Source: Alteromonas sp. LOR
Lineage (GTDB): Bacteria; Pseudomonadota; Gammaproteobacteria; Enterobacterales; Alteromonadaceae
Direction: 5' to 3'
DNA length: 64,000 bases
Assembly: GCF_000753865.1 (NCBI RefSeq)
Contig: NZ_JQFW01000014.1
Location: 62,001 to 126,000, forward strand
Shown in pieces: positions 7,873 through 16,432 of this stretch. Every line of letters begins with the position of its first letter. Position 1 is the first letter of the stretch. A program made the position numbers and the translations under genes. The notes beneath the pieces were generated by a model. The model did no database searches. It was given only the letters and a program-made list of their open reading frames with translations, and was not told where the DNA came from.

Positions 7873-10205
7873 GACAACCATTGAAGTCATATTCTCTCAA
7901 TCAACACGTATTTAGACTGGCTGCAGGGTTAGTCTTACTGTCAACATTAGCAATACTGTTGAGCGTGTGGTCGTCGACCACTGAACATGCCAAGCGCGAA
8001 TTAGCAGAGAGTCTTGAGGTTGCACGCTACGTGGTAGCAGAGGTTTTCAGTAACCGTGAAGAACAGCTATTTACCAACGCAAGCGTACTTACCGATGATT
8101 TTGGCTTTAAAAGCGCAGTAGCATCTCAAGATAACGCCACCATAACGAGTACCTTAGAAAATCACGGTAACCGAGTTGGCGCAGACATGATGGCGTTGCT
8201 ATCGTTGTCGGGCAGTATTACCAGCAGCACCTCTAAAGGATTACAATCGGGACAGCAATTCCCCCATCCTCAGCTAGTGCAAAATGCGCTGCAACAAGGT
8301 GGAGAAAATGCATTTATTGTAGTGAATAATGAGCTTTATCAAGTGTTACTTTTACTTGTCGAAGCGCCAAACCCCATCGCTATCGCTGCTATTGGCTTTA
8401 AAATTGATGAACCCGTTTTAGCTCGTTTGAAATCAATTACGCTGTCTGATGTCGCTATTGTGGCAGAAGAAAAAGGCAGCATCATTTTTAAGCAAAGTAC
8501 GCTGAGTGACGCTCAAGAAAATTATAAACGTTTAAACGGCGTAGACGAGTTGTCTTGGTTATCTTTTATCCCCTCAAACCAAGCACAGCTAATTACCCAA
8601 TACATAACGTTGTTTAGCGATAGTGATACAAAAATAACGCTAGAGCTTTCAGAGAGCGCTCAAACGCTATTAACCGAATTTGCCAAACTACAAAAGCAAA
8701 TTAGCATCATTGCCGCCCTGCTTCTTGCGATTTCGCTTATTATTGCTGCATTGTTCGCAAAACGGATATCACGACCCCTTCGCCGTTTATCGACAATATC
8801 GCAAGAGATAGCGGCGGGTGTGTACAACCATAAAACGTTTGTTACTTCCCACACCACAGAAATCGCGGCGCTTTCCGACTCTTTTCAGTCAATGCAAAGC
8901 AATATTCAAATGCGCGAGGAGCAAATTCAGTTTCAAGCTAGCCACGACCTGCTCACGGGCCTCGTTAACCGCTATCACATTGCCGATGTCATCAATAAAA
9001 AGTTGTTTAACAAAGAGTCTTTTGACGTCATTGGGATAAACATTCTTAGCTTTCGAAATGTGAATGATGTGTTTGGTTATAGCAACGGTGACTTATGCTT
9101 ACATACGCTAGCAGGGCGCTTAGATGAGCTTGGCGGTATGGCAGCAAGACTAAATGGCGGTGAGTTTTTGTGGATACCCGAATCTCGGCTTAGCAATAAT
9201 CAGTTGGGGGCTATTCAAGCTGAACTTGAAGCCCCTATTTACGCCGAAAGTGTTGTGATTACATTGAAGCTGTCCTTTGGTGAATTACACTGCCCTGAAG
9301 ACGCCGATGACCCATCCACGCTGTTAAAACGCCTCGCGATTACATTAGACCATGCGCGACATTTGCCAGAGCACCGCGTTCGCTACAGCCCAGATTTCGA
9401 CGCTGAATACACTCGACGTATTAGCATTATTACCGAATTAAAGCAGGCTCTGCACCGAGATAGCCCTGAACTTTCCTTGGTGTATCAGCCCAAGTTGTGT
9501 TTAGACAGTAGCTCGATAAGTCATGCGGAAGCGCTTATGCGCTGGACCAGCAAAACTCTTGGCTTCGTGGGCCCTGATGAATTTATATTAGTTGCCGAAC
9601 AGGCAGGGCTGATAGGAGCGGTTACCGATTGGGTAATTAAACGGGCCATTAACGATACTAAAACATTGGTGGATAACGATGTAGAGGTGTGCGTTGCCAT
9701 TAATCTATCTGCCAAAGACATATTGAATAAGTCACTACTACCACAAATAAAATCCCGTATTGCAGAAGCCGGGCTATCCCCCACTCAACTTTCTTTCGAA
9801 ATAACCGAAAGTGATTTAGTCAGTGATGCCCAGGGTGTATACAGTGAACTTGGTTTGTATCGAGAGGCGGGATTTACTCTGGCAATCGATGATTTTGGTA
9901 CCGGTTATTCATCACTATCGTATTTAAAAAGCTTACCGGTTAATGAACTTAAAATAGATAAAAGCTTTGTACTGAATTTAGATAAAAACCAAAGTGACCA
10001 ACAGATAGTAAAAACCATTATCGACTTAGCGCATAACTTTGACTTAAAAGTGATTGCTGAGGGCGTTGAAACCCTACCTAGTCTGTCGTTGCTTAATCAA
10101 TGGGGGTGTAATTATGCCCAAGGTTACCTCATTTCTCGCCCAGTACCGGTAGAGCAGTTTATGCAATGGTACAAAGAAAACGAACACACTGACTGGTTAT
10201 CATGA
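7869..10205 (+). CDS. Membrane c-di-GMP protein: HAMP, degenerate GGDEF, EAL
   Basis: About 778 residues from a TTG at 7869 that overlaps the previous stop codon; a TTG at 7881 is an alternative. TM1 is at about 13-33, a periplasmic sensor domain follows, then TM2 (about 277-297) and HAMP (KRISRPLRRLSTISQEIAAGVY). The GGDEF site is changed to NGGEF (ARLNGGEFLW), so cyclase activity is unlikely. The EAL domain looks active: EAL at 554-556, DDFGTGYSSLSYL and a C-terminal GxE (IAEGVE). I infer a c-di-GMP phosphodiesterase whose sensor may respond to the periplasmic copper protein encoded just before it. Confidence 0.9.
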   Translation: MRQPLKSYSLNQHVFRLAAGLVLLSTLAILLSVWSSTTEHAKRELAESLEVARYVVAEVFSNREEQLFTNASVLTDDFGFKSAVASQDNATITSTLENHGNRVGADMMALLSLSGSITSSTSKGLQSGQQFPHPQLVQNALQQGGENAFIVVNNELYQVLLLLVEAPNPIAIAAIGFKIDEPVLARLKSITLSDVAIVAEEKGSIIFKQSTLSDAQENYKRLNGVDELSWLSFIPSNQAQLITQYITLFSDSDTKITLELSESAQTLLTEFAKLQKQISIIAALLLAISLIIAALFAKRISRPLRRLSTISQEIAAGVYNHKTFVTSHTTEIAALSDSFQSMQSNIQMREEQIQFQASHDLLTGLVNRYHIADVINKKLFNKESFDVIGINILSFRNVNDVFGYSNGDLCLHTLAGRLDELGGMAARLNGGEFLWIPESRLSNNQLGAIQAELEAPIYAESVVITLKLSFGELHCPEDADDPSTLLKRLAITLDHARHLPEHRVRYSPDFDAEYTRRISIITELKQALHRDSPELSLVYQPKLCLDSSSISHAEALMRWTSKTLGFVGPDEFILVAEQAGLIGAVTDWVIKRAINDTKTLVDNDVEVCVAINLSAKDILNKSLLPQIKSRIAEAGLSPTQLSFEITESDLVSDAQGVYSELGLYREAGFTLAIDDFGTGYSSLSYLKSLPVNELKIDKSFVLNLDKNQSDQQIVKTIIDLAHNFDLKVIAEGVETLPSLSLLNQWGCNYAQGYLISRPVPVEQFMQWYKENEHTDWLS

Positions 10206-11050
10206 TGAAACACTGTACTGCGATGTTATGCGCCCTTTTACTGATTGTTTATAACAATGAAGCTCTCGCTGGCGACGGTAAATTACTTGGCACTGCAGGG
10301 CTTATCCAAGTTGAAGGCTCTGGTGGTGGCGGCATAGTTCCGTGGGCAACGTTGGCTGGCTACGATACCCAAGACCAAGTCTCTGTTAATGCTGTGATGA
10401 CACAGGTTGACCTTGACGACTATCGTCTGAATGTTATGGGTGTGTCTGCTTCTTTTTACGACCGTATCGAAATTAGTGCAGCCCACCAGCGCTTTGACCT
10501 TAAACAGCTTGGCGGCGACATAAGGCAAAATATATTTGGGGTGAAATACCGCCTTTACGGAGATGCGGTTTACTCTCGCTTGCCTCAAGTTAGCATTGGT
10601 CTTCAACACAAACGACTTGAAGATGGTGCAATTGCAGAGCTACTTGGCGCTGACTCATCATCAAACGGTACCGACTATTACATTGCCGCTACTAAGATTC
10701 ATCTAGGTGCTGTAGCAGGTTTCAATGCGGTGTGGAATGTGACTGCGCGAGCTACTAAAGCCAACCAGCTTGGTTTGCTGGGGTTTGGCGGTGCTGAAAA
10801 CAACGATTATGAAGTTATGCTTGAAGCCTCAGCAGGCATATTGCTTTCGCGCAGCGTTGCCATTGGCGCAGAATATCGTCAGAAACCTGATAACTTAGGT
10901 TTAGGTGAAGATGATTGGGTGGACTACTTTGTTAGCTACATCCCTAACAAACACGTTGCACTTACCCTTGCTTGGGCTGAACTTGGCAGTATTGCAGGCG
11001 CACAAGATCAAAACGGCCTGTATCTCTCAATAAATGGCCAGTTATGGTGA
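10202..11050 (+). CDS. DUF3034-family envelope protein
   Basis: 282 residues with a signal peptide (about 1-23, ending EALA). The start GDGKLLGTAGLIQVEGSGGGGIVPWATLAGYDT is characteristic of DUF3034. The remainder alternates short hydrophobic strands and ends YLSINGQLW with a C-terminal aromatic residue, which suggests an outer-membrane beta-barrel. Its ATG overlaps the stop of the EAL gene (ATGA), so the two are coupled. Function is not established. Confidence 0.83.
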   Translation: MMKHCTAMLCALLLIVYNNEALAGDGKLLGTAGLIQVEGSGGGGIVPWATLAGYDTQDQVSVNAVMTQVDLDDYRLNVMGVSASFYDRIEISAAHQRFDLKQLGGDIRQNIFGVKYRLYGDAVYSRLPQVSIGLQHKRLEDGAIAELLGADSSSNGTDYYIAATKIHLGAVAGFNAVWNVTARATKANQLGLLGFGGAENNDYEVMLEASAGILLSRSVAIGAEYRQKPDNLGLGEDDWVDYFVSYIPNKHVALTLAWAELGSIAGAQDQNGLYLSINGQLW

Positions 11051-11054
11051 CATC

Positions 11055-11501
11055 ATGTTGATAACGCGTATTCTCCCCCTCATCAGTTTTGTAGCAATTG
11101 TCGGCTTAAGTGGCTGCTCTACCACCGTTGGTGACCAAAACCCATCATCAAGCGTATACGCAGAGCTGGGCGGCAGTAAAAAAGTAGAAGAGATAGTGGA
11201 AAACTTTGTTGTTGAGATTGAGCGCGACCCCGTTATTCTCGCCTATTTCGATGGCGCAGATATTAATCGCTTTATCGATAAATTAAGTGAGCAAATATGC
11301 CATCGCACCGGCGGCCCCTGCGAGTATTCAGGCGATACCATGGAGCAAGTGCACGGTGGTATGAATATTACTGAAGCCGATTTTAACCGCACAGTCGACT
11401 TACTGATTAATGCAATGAACAAGGCAGACGTGCCCCACCCGCTGCAAAACAAAGTGCTAAGAGTGCTTGCTCCCACTCGCGACGAAATGCTTTATTTGTA
11501 A
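11055..11501 (+). CDS. Group 1 truncated hemoglobin, predicted lipoprotein
   Basis: 148 residues from the ATG at 11055, chosen because it opens a lipoprotein signal (MLITRILPLISFVAIVGLSGC); the frame is open 21 bases further up. The mature part has the trHb pattern: VYAELGGSKKVEEIVENFVVEI, AYFDGADINRFIDKLSEQICHRTGGP, then EVHGGMNI-like EQVHGGMNITEADF. The distal tyrosine position and the proximal His of VHGGM are in the expected places. A globin anchored on the periplasmic side would bind O2 or NO; with the copper protein and EAL enzyme in the same operon, gas or redox sensing coupled to c-di-GMP is plausible but unproven. Confidence 0.85.
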   Translation: MLITRILPLISFVAIVGLSGCSTTVGDQNPSSSVYAELGGSKKVEEIVENFVVEIERDPVILAYFDGADINRFIDKLSEQICHRTGGPCEYSGDTMEQVHGGMNITEADFNRTVDLLINAMNKADVPHPLQNKVLRVLAPTRDEMLYL

Positions 11502-11590
11502 GAGGCGACTTGTTTCAAGGAACTACTTTTTTAAGGGCTCCCCTGCCTGTATACTGGAGCATCGGCAAGGGAAGTGACGAGAAGTATTCG

Positions 11591-11668
11591 GGCGTGTTGC
11601 CTTGATGCAAAACCACTCAACTGCGGTAACACGCCGCGATTACGAACATTTTAAGTCTCGCTGAGTGG
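11591..11668. other. Intergenic hairpin with possible pseudoknot
   Basis: GGCGTGTTGCC (11591-11601) pairs with GGTAACACGCC (11625-11635) over 11 positions, one of them G-U. The loop holds CCACTCA (11613-11619), which can pair with TGAGTGG (11662-11668) beyond the stem, an H-type pseudoknot layout. No T run follows, so it is not a plain terminator. It lies between two converging genes; it may simply be a 3'-end structure. Confidence 0.35.
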
Positions 11669-11696
11669 TAATTATCTATGCGGACTGATATTAATG

Positions 11697-12596
11697 CTAG
11701 GCGTCGTTATAAAGCGTGCTAATCCATTTTTCTTCGTTAATGAAGTTCCAACTCCATTTAGCCCATTTCTCTTCAAGCCCCATAGCTTTTACCTCATCAA
11801 GGCTTTTACCCTCTTGCTTAAGGGCTTTTACATAATCAAATGTTTCACTGATCATGTTAAGGAACGTCGTATATTCCGCCTTATTACCTACACCACCGTG
11901 ACCAGGAATAATCATGGTGCTATCGTCTATTTTTGTCAGTAAATGCTGCACAGACTCCATATACCCTACTACATTGCCGCCTGCACCTTGGTCTATATAG
12001 GGAAACATACCATTGAAAAATAAATCGCCTGTATGCATAACGTTAGGCTGTTCGAACCATACAACACTGTCACCATCGGTATGGCCCACAGGAAGGTGCA
12101 TCACGTGTACCGTCTCGTTGTTAAAATATATTTTGATACCGTCTTCGTAGGTTATCGTTGGCAAAGCGTCAGGCTCAACGTTCTCGTCTCCCGCTAAACG
12201 TACCCGCACGTTTTCGTGAGCAAATATGGTGGCGCCTTTGTGACTGTGGAAAAAGGCATTCGAGCCTGTATGGTCACCGTGATAATGGGTGTTTATTACA
12301 TACTTAGGTTTGTCGCTGCCAAGCTCGCCAAGCTGTGCGGCAATTTTTTCCGCAAGCGGAGCAAACTGATCATCAATAATAAGTACGCCATCTTCACCTG
12401 CAGAAACACCGATATTACCGCCCATTCCTGTTAGCATATGCACAGCACCTTTTATGGGTGTTGCTTTTACTTCCACGTTTGCAAATCTATCTTGTGCAAA
12501 TGATACAGATGTTGGTAACGCTACAGCCGATAGCGCAACTATTGCTGCTGCTATAACCGACATTGAATGTGGCGATGATTTCTTTATTGTTTTCAT
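11697..12596 (-). CDS. Exported metallo-beta-lactamase-fold hydrolase
   Basis: 299 residues with a signal peptide (about 1-34, ending VSFA). The zinc site is complete: HYHGDH at 104-109, the middle HLPVGHTDGDSVVWF histidine, the bridging Asp in HTGDLFFNG, and IIPGHG. This form, with a C-terminal helical tail (ISETFDYVKALKQEGKSLDE), is the quinoprotein relay system/cyclase-like periplasmic group, close to but distinct from subclass B3 beta-lactamases; a lactamase role should not be assumed. An upstream AT-rich region (12650-12830) has decayed 14-base repeats of the form TTTAATGCNATNAC. Confidence 0.87.
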   Translation of the reverse strand: MKTIKKSSPHSMSVIAAAIVALSAVALPTSVSFAQDRFANVEVKATPIKGAVHMLTGMGGNIGVSAGEDGVLIIDDQFAPLAEKIAAQLGELGSDKPKYVINTHYHGDHTGSNAFFHSHKGATIFAHENVRVRLAGDENVEPDALPTITYEDGIKIYFNNETVHVMHLPVGHTDGDSVVWFEQPNVMHTGDLFFNGMFPYIDQGAGGNVVGYMESVQHLLTKIDDSTMIIPGHGGVGNKAEYTTFLNMISETFDYVKALKQEGKSLDEVKAMGLEEKWAKWSWNFINEEKWISTLYNDA

Positions 12597-12856
12597 TCTT
12601 ATTTCCTTGGGTGGGTAACCTGTACTTGAAATACTGTAATTCGAATACTCTGGCGTTTAATGCAATGACTTTAATGCTAATAGTTAACGCTATTAATTTA
12701 ACAGTCATTTTATCGATTACTAAAATGTAGCAGCTTGATTGGCATTGCTAATTAGATGCTAACGATTTTGCAGACGATTAACCTTAACTAGCATTAACTA
12801 ATGGCCGATATTAAGCATAAAATTTACTATGCATTCACTATGGCTAAATCGACGTA

Positions 12857-13105
12857 TTAGATCATTTTTTCACCGTCAGGAATATCGCCCATATAAGCAA
12901 AACGCAAGACTTCCATTCCGTCACGCTCTACTGTTTCTGTAAACATATCGAGAGGGCGAACCCACAGCGCACGTTCGCCGTAACAGGGCCTGTATACCAC
13001 CAGTTTCGATTCATCTTCTGAGTGTGTAGCAATCTCATACACATCGTACATATTGCCTTTGTAATGCTTGTAGCGGCCTGGAGTAATTAGCTGTTCTGTT
13101 TCCAT
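12857..13105 (-). CDS. DUF1653-domain protein
   Basis: 82 residues. The whole protein is the DUF1653 domain: TPGRYKHYKGNMYDVYEIATHSED, LVVYRPCYGERALWVRPLDMFTETV and a C-terminal RFAYMG. Function is unknown; it is a small beta-rich cytoplasmic domain. It is downstream of dinB on the same strand, separated by the dinB tandem repeat, and preceded by an AGGACTCACA ribosome site. Confidence 0.85.
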   Translation of the reverse strand: METEQLITPGRYKHYKGNMYDVYEIATHSEDESKLVVYRPCYGERALWVRPLDMFTETVERDGMEVLRFAYMGDIPDGEKMI

Positions 13106-13141
13106 TGTGAGTCCTTATTCTTAGCTAGCTTTATCATGTGA

Positions 13142-13239
13142 TTGCGTTTGTTAGATGGCTAAGTGCTGCTTGCTTAGCTCTCTTTGCTTAGCTCTCTTTG
13201 CTTGGCTCTCTTTGCTTGGCTTGGCTGGCTCGGCGTTAA
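13142..13239. repeat. 14-bp tandem repeat at the dinB stop codon
   Basis: Clear units TTGCTTRGCTCTCT begin at 13170, 13184 and 13198, a variant at 13212, and a decayed unit at 13226 whose last bases contain the dinB stop (13236-13238, minus strand). Weaker units in the same register are visible at 13156 and 13142. The array fills most of the gap between dinB and the DUF1653 gene. Confidence 0.75.
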
Positions 13240-14306
13240 TCGTCAAAGGGTAGGATCAATTGCTGTGTTGATTGATGGGCAGCTAAACCTATGTGTATCC
13301 CCACCAGACGAATTCCCCGTCCGTTGGCCCGCTCGAACGCCTCTTCCATCAGCGTTGCAAAATAATGCTCTTCAAGCATGGCATGTCGATGCTCAACGGT
13401 AGTAAGCTGAAAATCATTAAACTTAAGCTTAACGCCCTGTGTTCTTAAACGCACAGGCTTTCCTGTTCTTTTCTTGTGGTTTTCCATGCGCTCATGAAGT
13501 TTTTCAAGCAAATGGGGAAGGAATGCCTTGCACTGTTCAATCGTCTGAATGTCGTCACTTAAAGTACGCTCTACACCAATTGATTTTCGCTCGCGAGACA
13601 CTGAAAGTTCGCGTTCATCAATACCATGAGCCCTTTCCCACAATACACTGCCAAACTTTCCAAGCTCTTTTTGTATTCGCTCAAAAGGATACTGGCGCAC
13701 ATCGTTACAGGTATTCAGCCCCATGCGCGCCAATTTTTGCATTGTCACTTTACCCACACCAGGAATCTTTTTTAGCGGCATGTTACGAACAAACTCATCA
13801 AGATTATCCGGCGTAATCACACAAATGCCGTCGGGTTTGTTTTCATCACTCGCTACCTTTGCAACGAACTTACACGGAGCGACCCCTGCTGATGCGGTTA
13901 AACCTAATTCGCTTTCGATTCTTGCGCGGATTTCCTCCGCTATTAACGTAGCGCTACCGCCGCAAAACTGACTGTTAGTCACATCAAGGTATGCTTCATC
14001 TAATGACAATGGCTCTACTAAGTCTGTGTAGTCAGAAAATATGTTACGAATTTTTTGAGACTCGCTGGCGTAAGCGTCCATGCGACCTTTTACTAAGGTA
14101 AGATTTGGGCACAGCTTCATGGCATAAGCGGTAGCCATTGCACTACGTACGCCATATTTTCTTGCCGGATAGTTACACGTTGAAATCACGCCTCTGCGAT
14201 CGGAGCTTCCCCCTATCGCGATGGGAATATTCTTAAGCGCAGGATTATCCCGCATTTCCACAGCGGCATAAAAACAATCCATATCAACGTGGATGATTTT
14301 TCGCAT
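13236..14306 (-). CDS. dinB: DNA polymerase IV (Y-family translesion polymerase)
   Basis: 356 residues, as expected for DinB. The catalytic acids are in place: [17 protein letters not shown] gives Asp8, and [10 protein letters not shown] gives Asp103 and Glu104, the same numbering as the E. coli enzyme. The palm, thumb HhH ([21 protein letters not shown]) and little-finger domain follow. The C-terminus QQLILPF is a beta-clamp binding motif. It copies damaged DNA with low fidelity and is normally SOS-induced; I did not find a convincing LexA box in the short upstream region. The stop codon is inside a tandem array. Confidence 0.95.
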   Translation of the reverse strand: MRKIIHVDMDCFYAAVEMRDNPALKNIPIAIGGSSDRRGVISTCNYPARKYGVRSAMATAYAMKLCPNLTLVKGRMDAYASESQKIRNIFSDYTDLVEPLSLDEAYLDVTNSQFCGGSATLIAEEIRARIESELGLTASAGVAPCKFVAKVASDENKPDGICVITPDNLDEFVRNMPLKKIPGVGKVTMQKLARMGLNTCNDVRQYPFERIQKELGKFGSVLWERAHGIDERELSVSRERKSIGVERTLSDDIQTIEQCKAFLPHLLEKLHERMENHKKRTGKPVRLRTQGVKLKFNDFQLTTVEHRHAMLEEHYFATLMEEAFERANGRGIRLVGIHIGLAAHQSTQQLILPFDD

Positions 14307-14441
14307 TTAAACTCGCATTGCGGTACTAGGATGCTTATAAGTGTATGCTAATACCAAACTGTACATATAGACAGTATAGTAGCGACTAGCGAAGACTTAT
14401 TCCAGTAAGACGTGCTCTTTGAAGATTAAATGATAAAGCTT

Positions 14442-14912
14442 CTAACAGCCGCTTGTTGTTAGACTAATGATAGGTTTTGAATCAGCTGAACGAGCAGCTG
14501 CATATCTCACCTTGCAATTTGAAGGGTCCGGAGCATCATCTAATGTAAGGTTGATATTCCCCAACCTACCTGAACAATTGCCTCCACCCCAAGTTAATCC
14601 TTCGCTTACATCCATCGCCCTTTCAATACCGCTCGGGTGAGGGCACGGGAAGCCACAGCGTAGGGTAATAGTTTGTCCGGCAAGTTCGACAGTAGGATCT
14701 AAGTTGCAATCGGTTTTATTTTCGAGCCTAGCCTTATAGTTGACAAGATCCGACGCCGTTTTCATTGATCCCTCTGCAGCTTCTAGGGTGGCAATTCGAC
14801 CATCACGTCCTAGGTCTACTAATCGAGGCACTGCGGTCACCGCGAGGATCCCTAAAACAACGATTACAACAATCAACTCGATAAGGGTAAACCCTTCTTC
14901 ACCTAACTTCAT
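14442..14912 (-). CDS. Orphan type IV pilin/pseudopilin-like protein
   Basis: 156 residues with a class III prepilin leader: MKLGEEG then FTLIELIVVIVVLGILAVTAVPRL. Cleavage is expected after Gly7, and Glu at mature position 5 is present. The globular part has six cysteines (in DCN, RCG, PCP, NCS, NCK and the final SGC), enough for three disulfides, and resembles MSHA-type minor pilins. No other pilus or secretion gene is nearby, so assembly must use machinery encoded elsewhere. Confidence 0.85.
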   Translation of the reverse strand: MKLGEEGFTLIELIVVIVVLGILAVTAVPRLVDLGRDGRIATLEAAEGSMKTASDLVNYKARLENKTDCNLDPTVELAGQTITLRCGFPCPHPSGIERAMDVSEGLTWGGGNCSGRLGNINLTLDDAPDPSNCKVRYAAARSADSKPIISLTTSGC

Positions 14913-15008
14913 AAATACTCTTCTTTAGTATCGACATATTCATAAGGTAATATTTATTAAGAGATAGTATATGAACTTAAAAGTAGCATGAAATAAAACC
15001 GATACAAA

Positions 15009-15037
15009 AAAGCCGCTAGTGGGTAGCTAGCGGCTTT
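15009..15037 (-). terminator. Terminator after nqrM
   Basis: AAAGCCGCTAG (15009-15019) pairs perfectly with CTAGCGGCTTT (15027-15037) around a 7-base loop. On the minus strand the stem is followed by a T run (15005-15010). Confidence 0.88.
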
Positions 15038-15073
15038 ATTCATTTTGGAAAAGTTGTACGGTCGCGTTTCAAC

Positions 15074-15307
15074 TTACAAAATTTGGTTTTGCTTCCATTC
15101 ATTCAGTTTTTTCTGACGTGCTTCTTCTTTTTCCATACGCGACTTTTTACGATCGCAAGGCTCTGGGCAGTCACACGCTTTTTCTATACCGATTGCGCCT
15201 AATCCGCCACAACTTCCCGAAATAGTTTTTCGCTGCACCAAGTAACCAATAGCCATGGCTGCAACCATGGTCAAAAAGAAACCGAATGCGAGAATAAATG
15301 TAGACAT
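15074..15307 (-). CDS. nqrM: Na+-NQR maturation factor NqrM
   Basis: 77 residues: one N-terminal membrane helix (about 4-24) and a cysteine motif, GSCGGLGAIGIEKACDCPEP with Cys33, Cys45, Cys47 and Cys51. This is the NqrM (DUF539) pattern; the factor is needed for assembly of Na+-NQR, probably delivering iron to the NqrD/NqrE cysteine site. It follows apbE by 21 bases and ends the nqr gene cluster, before a terminator. Confidence 0.93.
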   Translation of the reverse strand: MSTFILAFGFFLTMVAAMAIGYLVQRKTISGSCGGLGAIGIEKACDCPEPCDRKKSRMEKEEARQKKLNEWKQNQIL

Positions 15308-15328
15308 ACCTACCCCTTGGTTATCCCC

Positions 15329-16357
15329 TTAATTATGTACTGTAACCAGTTTATCAAATTCTGGCGACGCATACTCCTCGAAACTATCATCTGTGCGACG
15401 AATGAGGAATACCGCAAGATTTTCCTGCTCTGCCACTTCAATAGCCTGTTCCCACCCCATCACGTTAAATGCAGTGGCAAGGCCATCTGCGGTCATTGAT
15501 GACGGATGGATAACCGTTACCGACACCAAGTTGTGGGATATTGGGTATCCTGTAGTTGGGTCAATAAGATGAGAATAGCGCATACCATCTTCTTCGTAAT
15601 AATTGCGATAGTCACCCGATGTTGCCACTGCATTTGTTCCAATTGACACCACTTTTTGAATTGCGCGTTCTGTCGTCACTGGCTTTTCAATGGCAATTAA
15701 CCACTCGCTACCATCGCCACGTAATCCCTTAACACGCATCTCACCACCAATCTCAACGAGGTAGTTTTCGATGTTGTACTGCTCTAATATTTCAGCCACT
15801 TCATCAACACCAAAGCCTTTAGCTATGGTCGATAGGTCGACATAGAGCATAGGATGCTGTTTCTTCAGTCCCGTCTGAGTAGTACCTAATTTTTGATAAC
15901 CTACGTAATCGCGAATATCGTCGATATCTTCGCGAGATGGTACTTTTTCAGGTCGCTTAGTGGGGCCAAACCCCCATAGGTTTACCAATGGGCCTACGGT
16001 AACGTCTAATACACCGCCACTTAATTTGGCCAGCCGCAATGCCTCATTAACCACAAGCAAAGTATCATCAGACACAGCAAAATTATCGGTATAACGATAC
16101 TGATTAAAGCGCGACAACTCAGACGTGGGGTCGTAAGTTGACATCATTTTGTTAACGTTAACCAAACGCGCATCAATCTCAGCCTGAAGACCTTCTACCG
16201 CCTTGCCTTTATCAGCCAAGTACTTAACGTTATACGTTGTGCCCATAGTTTGTCCCTGCAGATGCACAACAGGACGACTTTTGTCACTGCAGCTTGCAAG
16301 CATTACCATGGCTATGGCTATTACAGCCAATAGAATTCGAACAAAAAATCGAATCAC
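15329..16357 (-). CDS. apbE: FAD:protein FMN transferase, lipoprotein
   Basis: 342 residues with a lipoprotein signal (LASC, Cys23). ApbE hallmarks are GTTYNVKY, STYDPTSELSRFN, GGVLDVTVGPLVNLWGFG, DLSTIAKGFGVDEV, GGEMRVKG and the metal-binding SGDYRNYYEEDGMRYSHLIDPTTGYPI segment. The enzyme transfers FMN from FAD to the Thr of SGAT motifs, here NqrB and NqrC, on the periplasmic side. It lies between nqrF and nqrM; a terminator-like hairpin separates it from nqrF, so part of its expression may be independent. Confidence 0.95.
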   Translation of the reverse strand: MIRFFVRILLAVIAIAMVMLASCSDKSRPVVHLQGQTMGTTYNVKYLADKGKAVEGLQAEIDARLVNVNKMMSTYDPTSELSRFNQYRYTDNFAVSDDTLLVVNEALRLAKLSGGVLDVTVGPLVNLWGFGPTKRPEKVPSREDIDDIRDYVGYQKLGTTQTGLKKQHPMLYVDLSTIAKGFGVDEVAEILEQYNIENYLVEIGGEMRVKGLRGDGSEWLIAIEKPVTTERAIQKVVSIGTNAVATSGDYRNYYEEDGMRYSHLIDPTTGYPISHNLVSVTVIHPSSMTADGLATAFNVMGWEQAIEVAEQENLAVFLIRRTDDSFEEYASPEFDKLVTVHN

Positions 16358-16391
16358 AATAGGTTCCTTACTCTATCCTTCACACAAACAA

Positions 16392-16413
16392 AAAAGGGGC
16401 TTACGCCCCTTTT
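16392..16413 (-). terminator. Terminator after nqrF
   Basis: AAAAGGGGC (16392-16400) and GCCCCTTTT (16405-16413) form a 9-bp stem with a 4-base loop; the minus strand continues in T. It may attenuate rather than block transcription into apbE and nqrM. Confidence 0.85.
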
Positions 16414-16432
16414 ATAAAGTTATTTGCGTAGA

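Noticed and set aside
9130..9180. Active diguanylate cyclase site in the GGDEF-EAL protein
   Set aside because: The motif reads NGGEF, lacking the catalytic Asp/Glu arrangement of GGDEF/GGEEF.
11541..11640. Cobalamin or c-di-GMP riboswitch after the globin operon
   Set aside because: Only loose matches to conserved words, and the segment is downstream of both converging genes rather than upstream of one.
11697..12596. Beta-lactamase resistance gene
   Set aside because: The fold and zinc motif are shared by many periplasmic hydrolases and the C-terminal tail fits the relay/cyclase-like group; resistance cannot be claimed.
12650..12830. Repeat array upstream of the exported hydrolase
   Set aside because: TTTAATGCNAT-like words recur at 13-14 bases but are too decayed and AT-rich to separate from chance; only mentioned under the gene.
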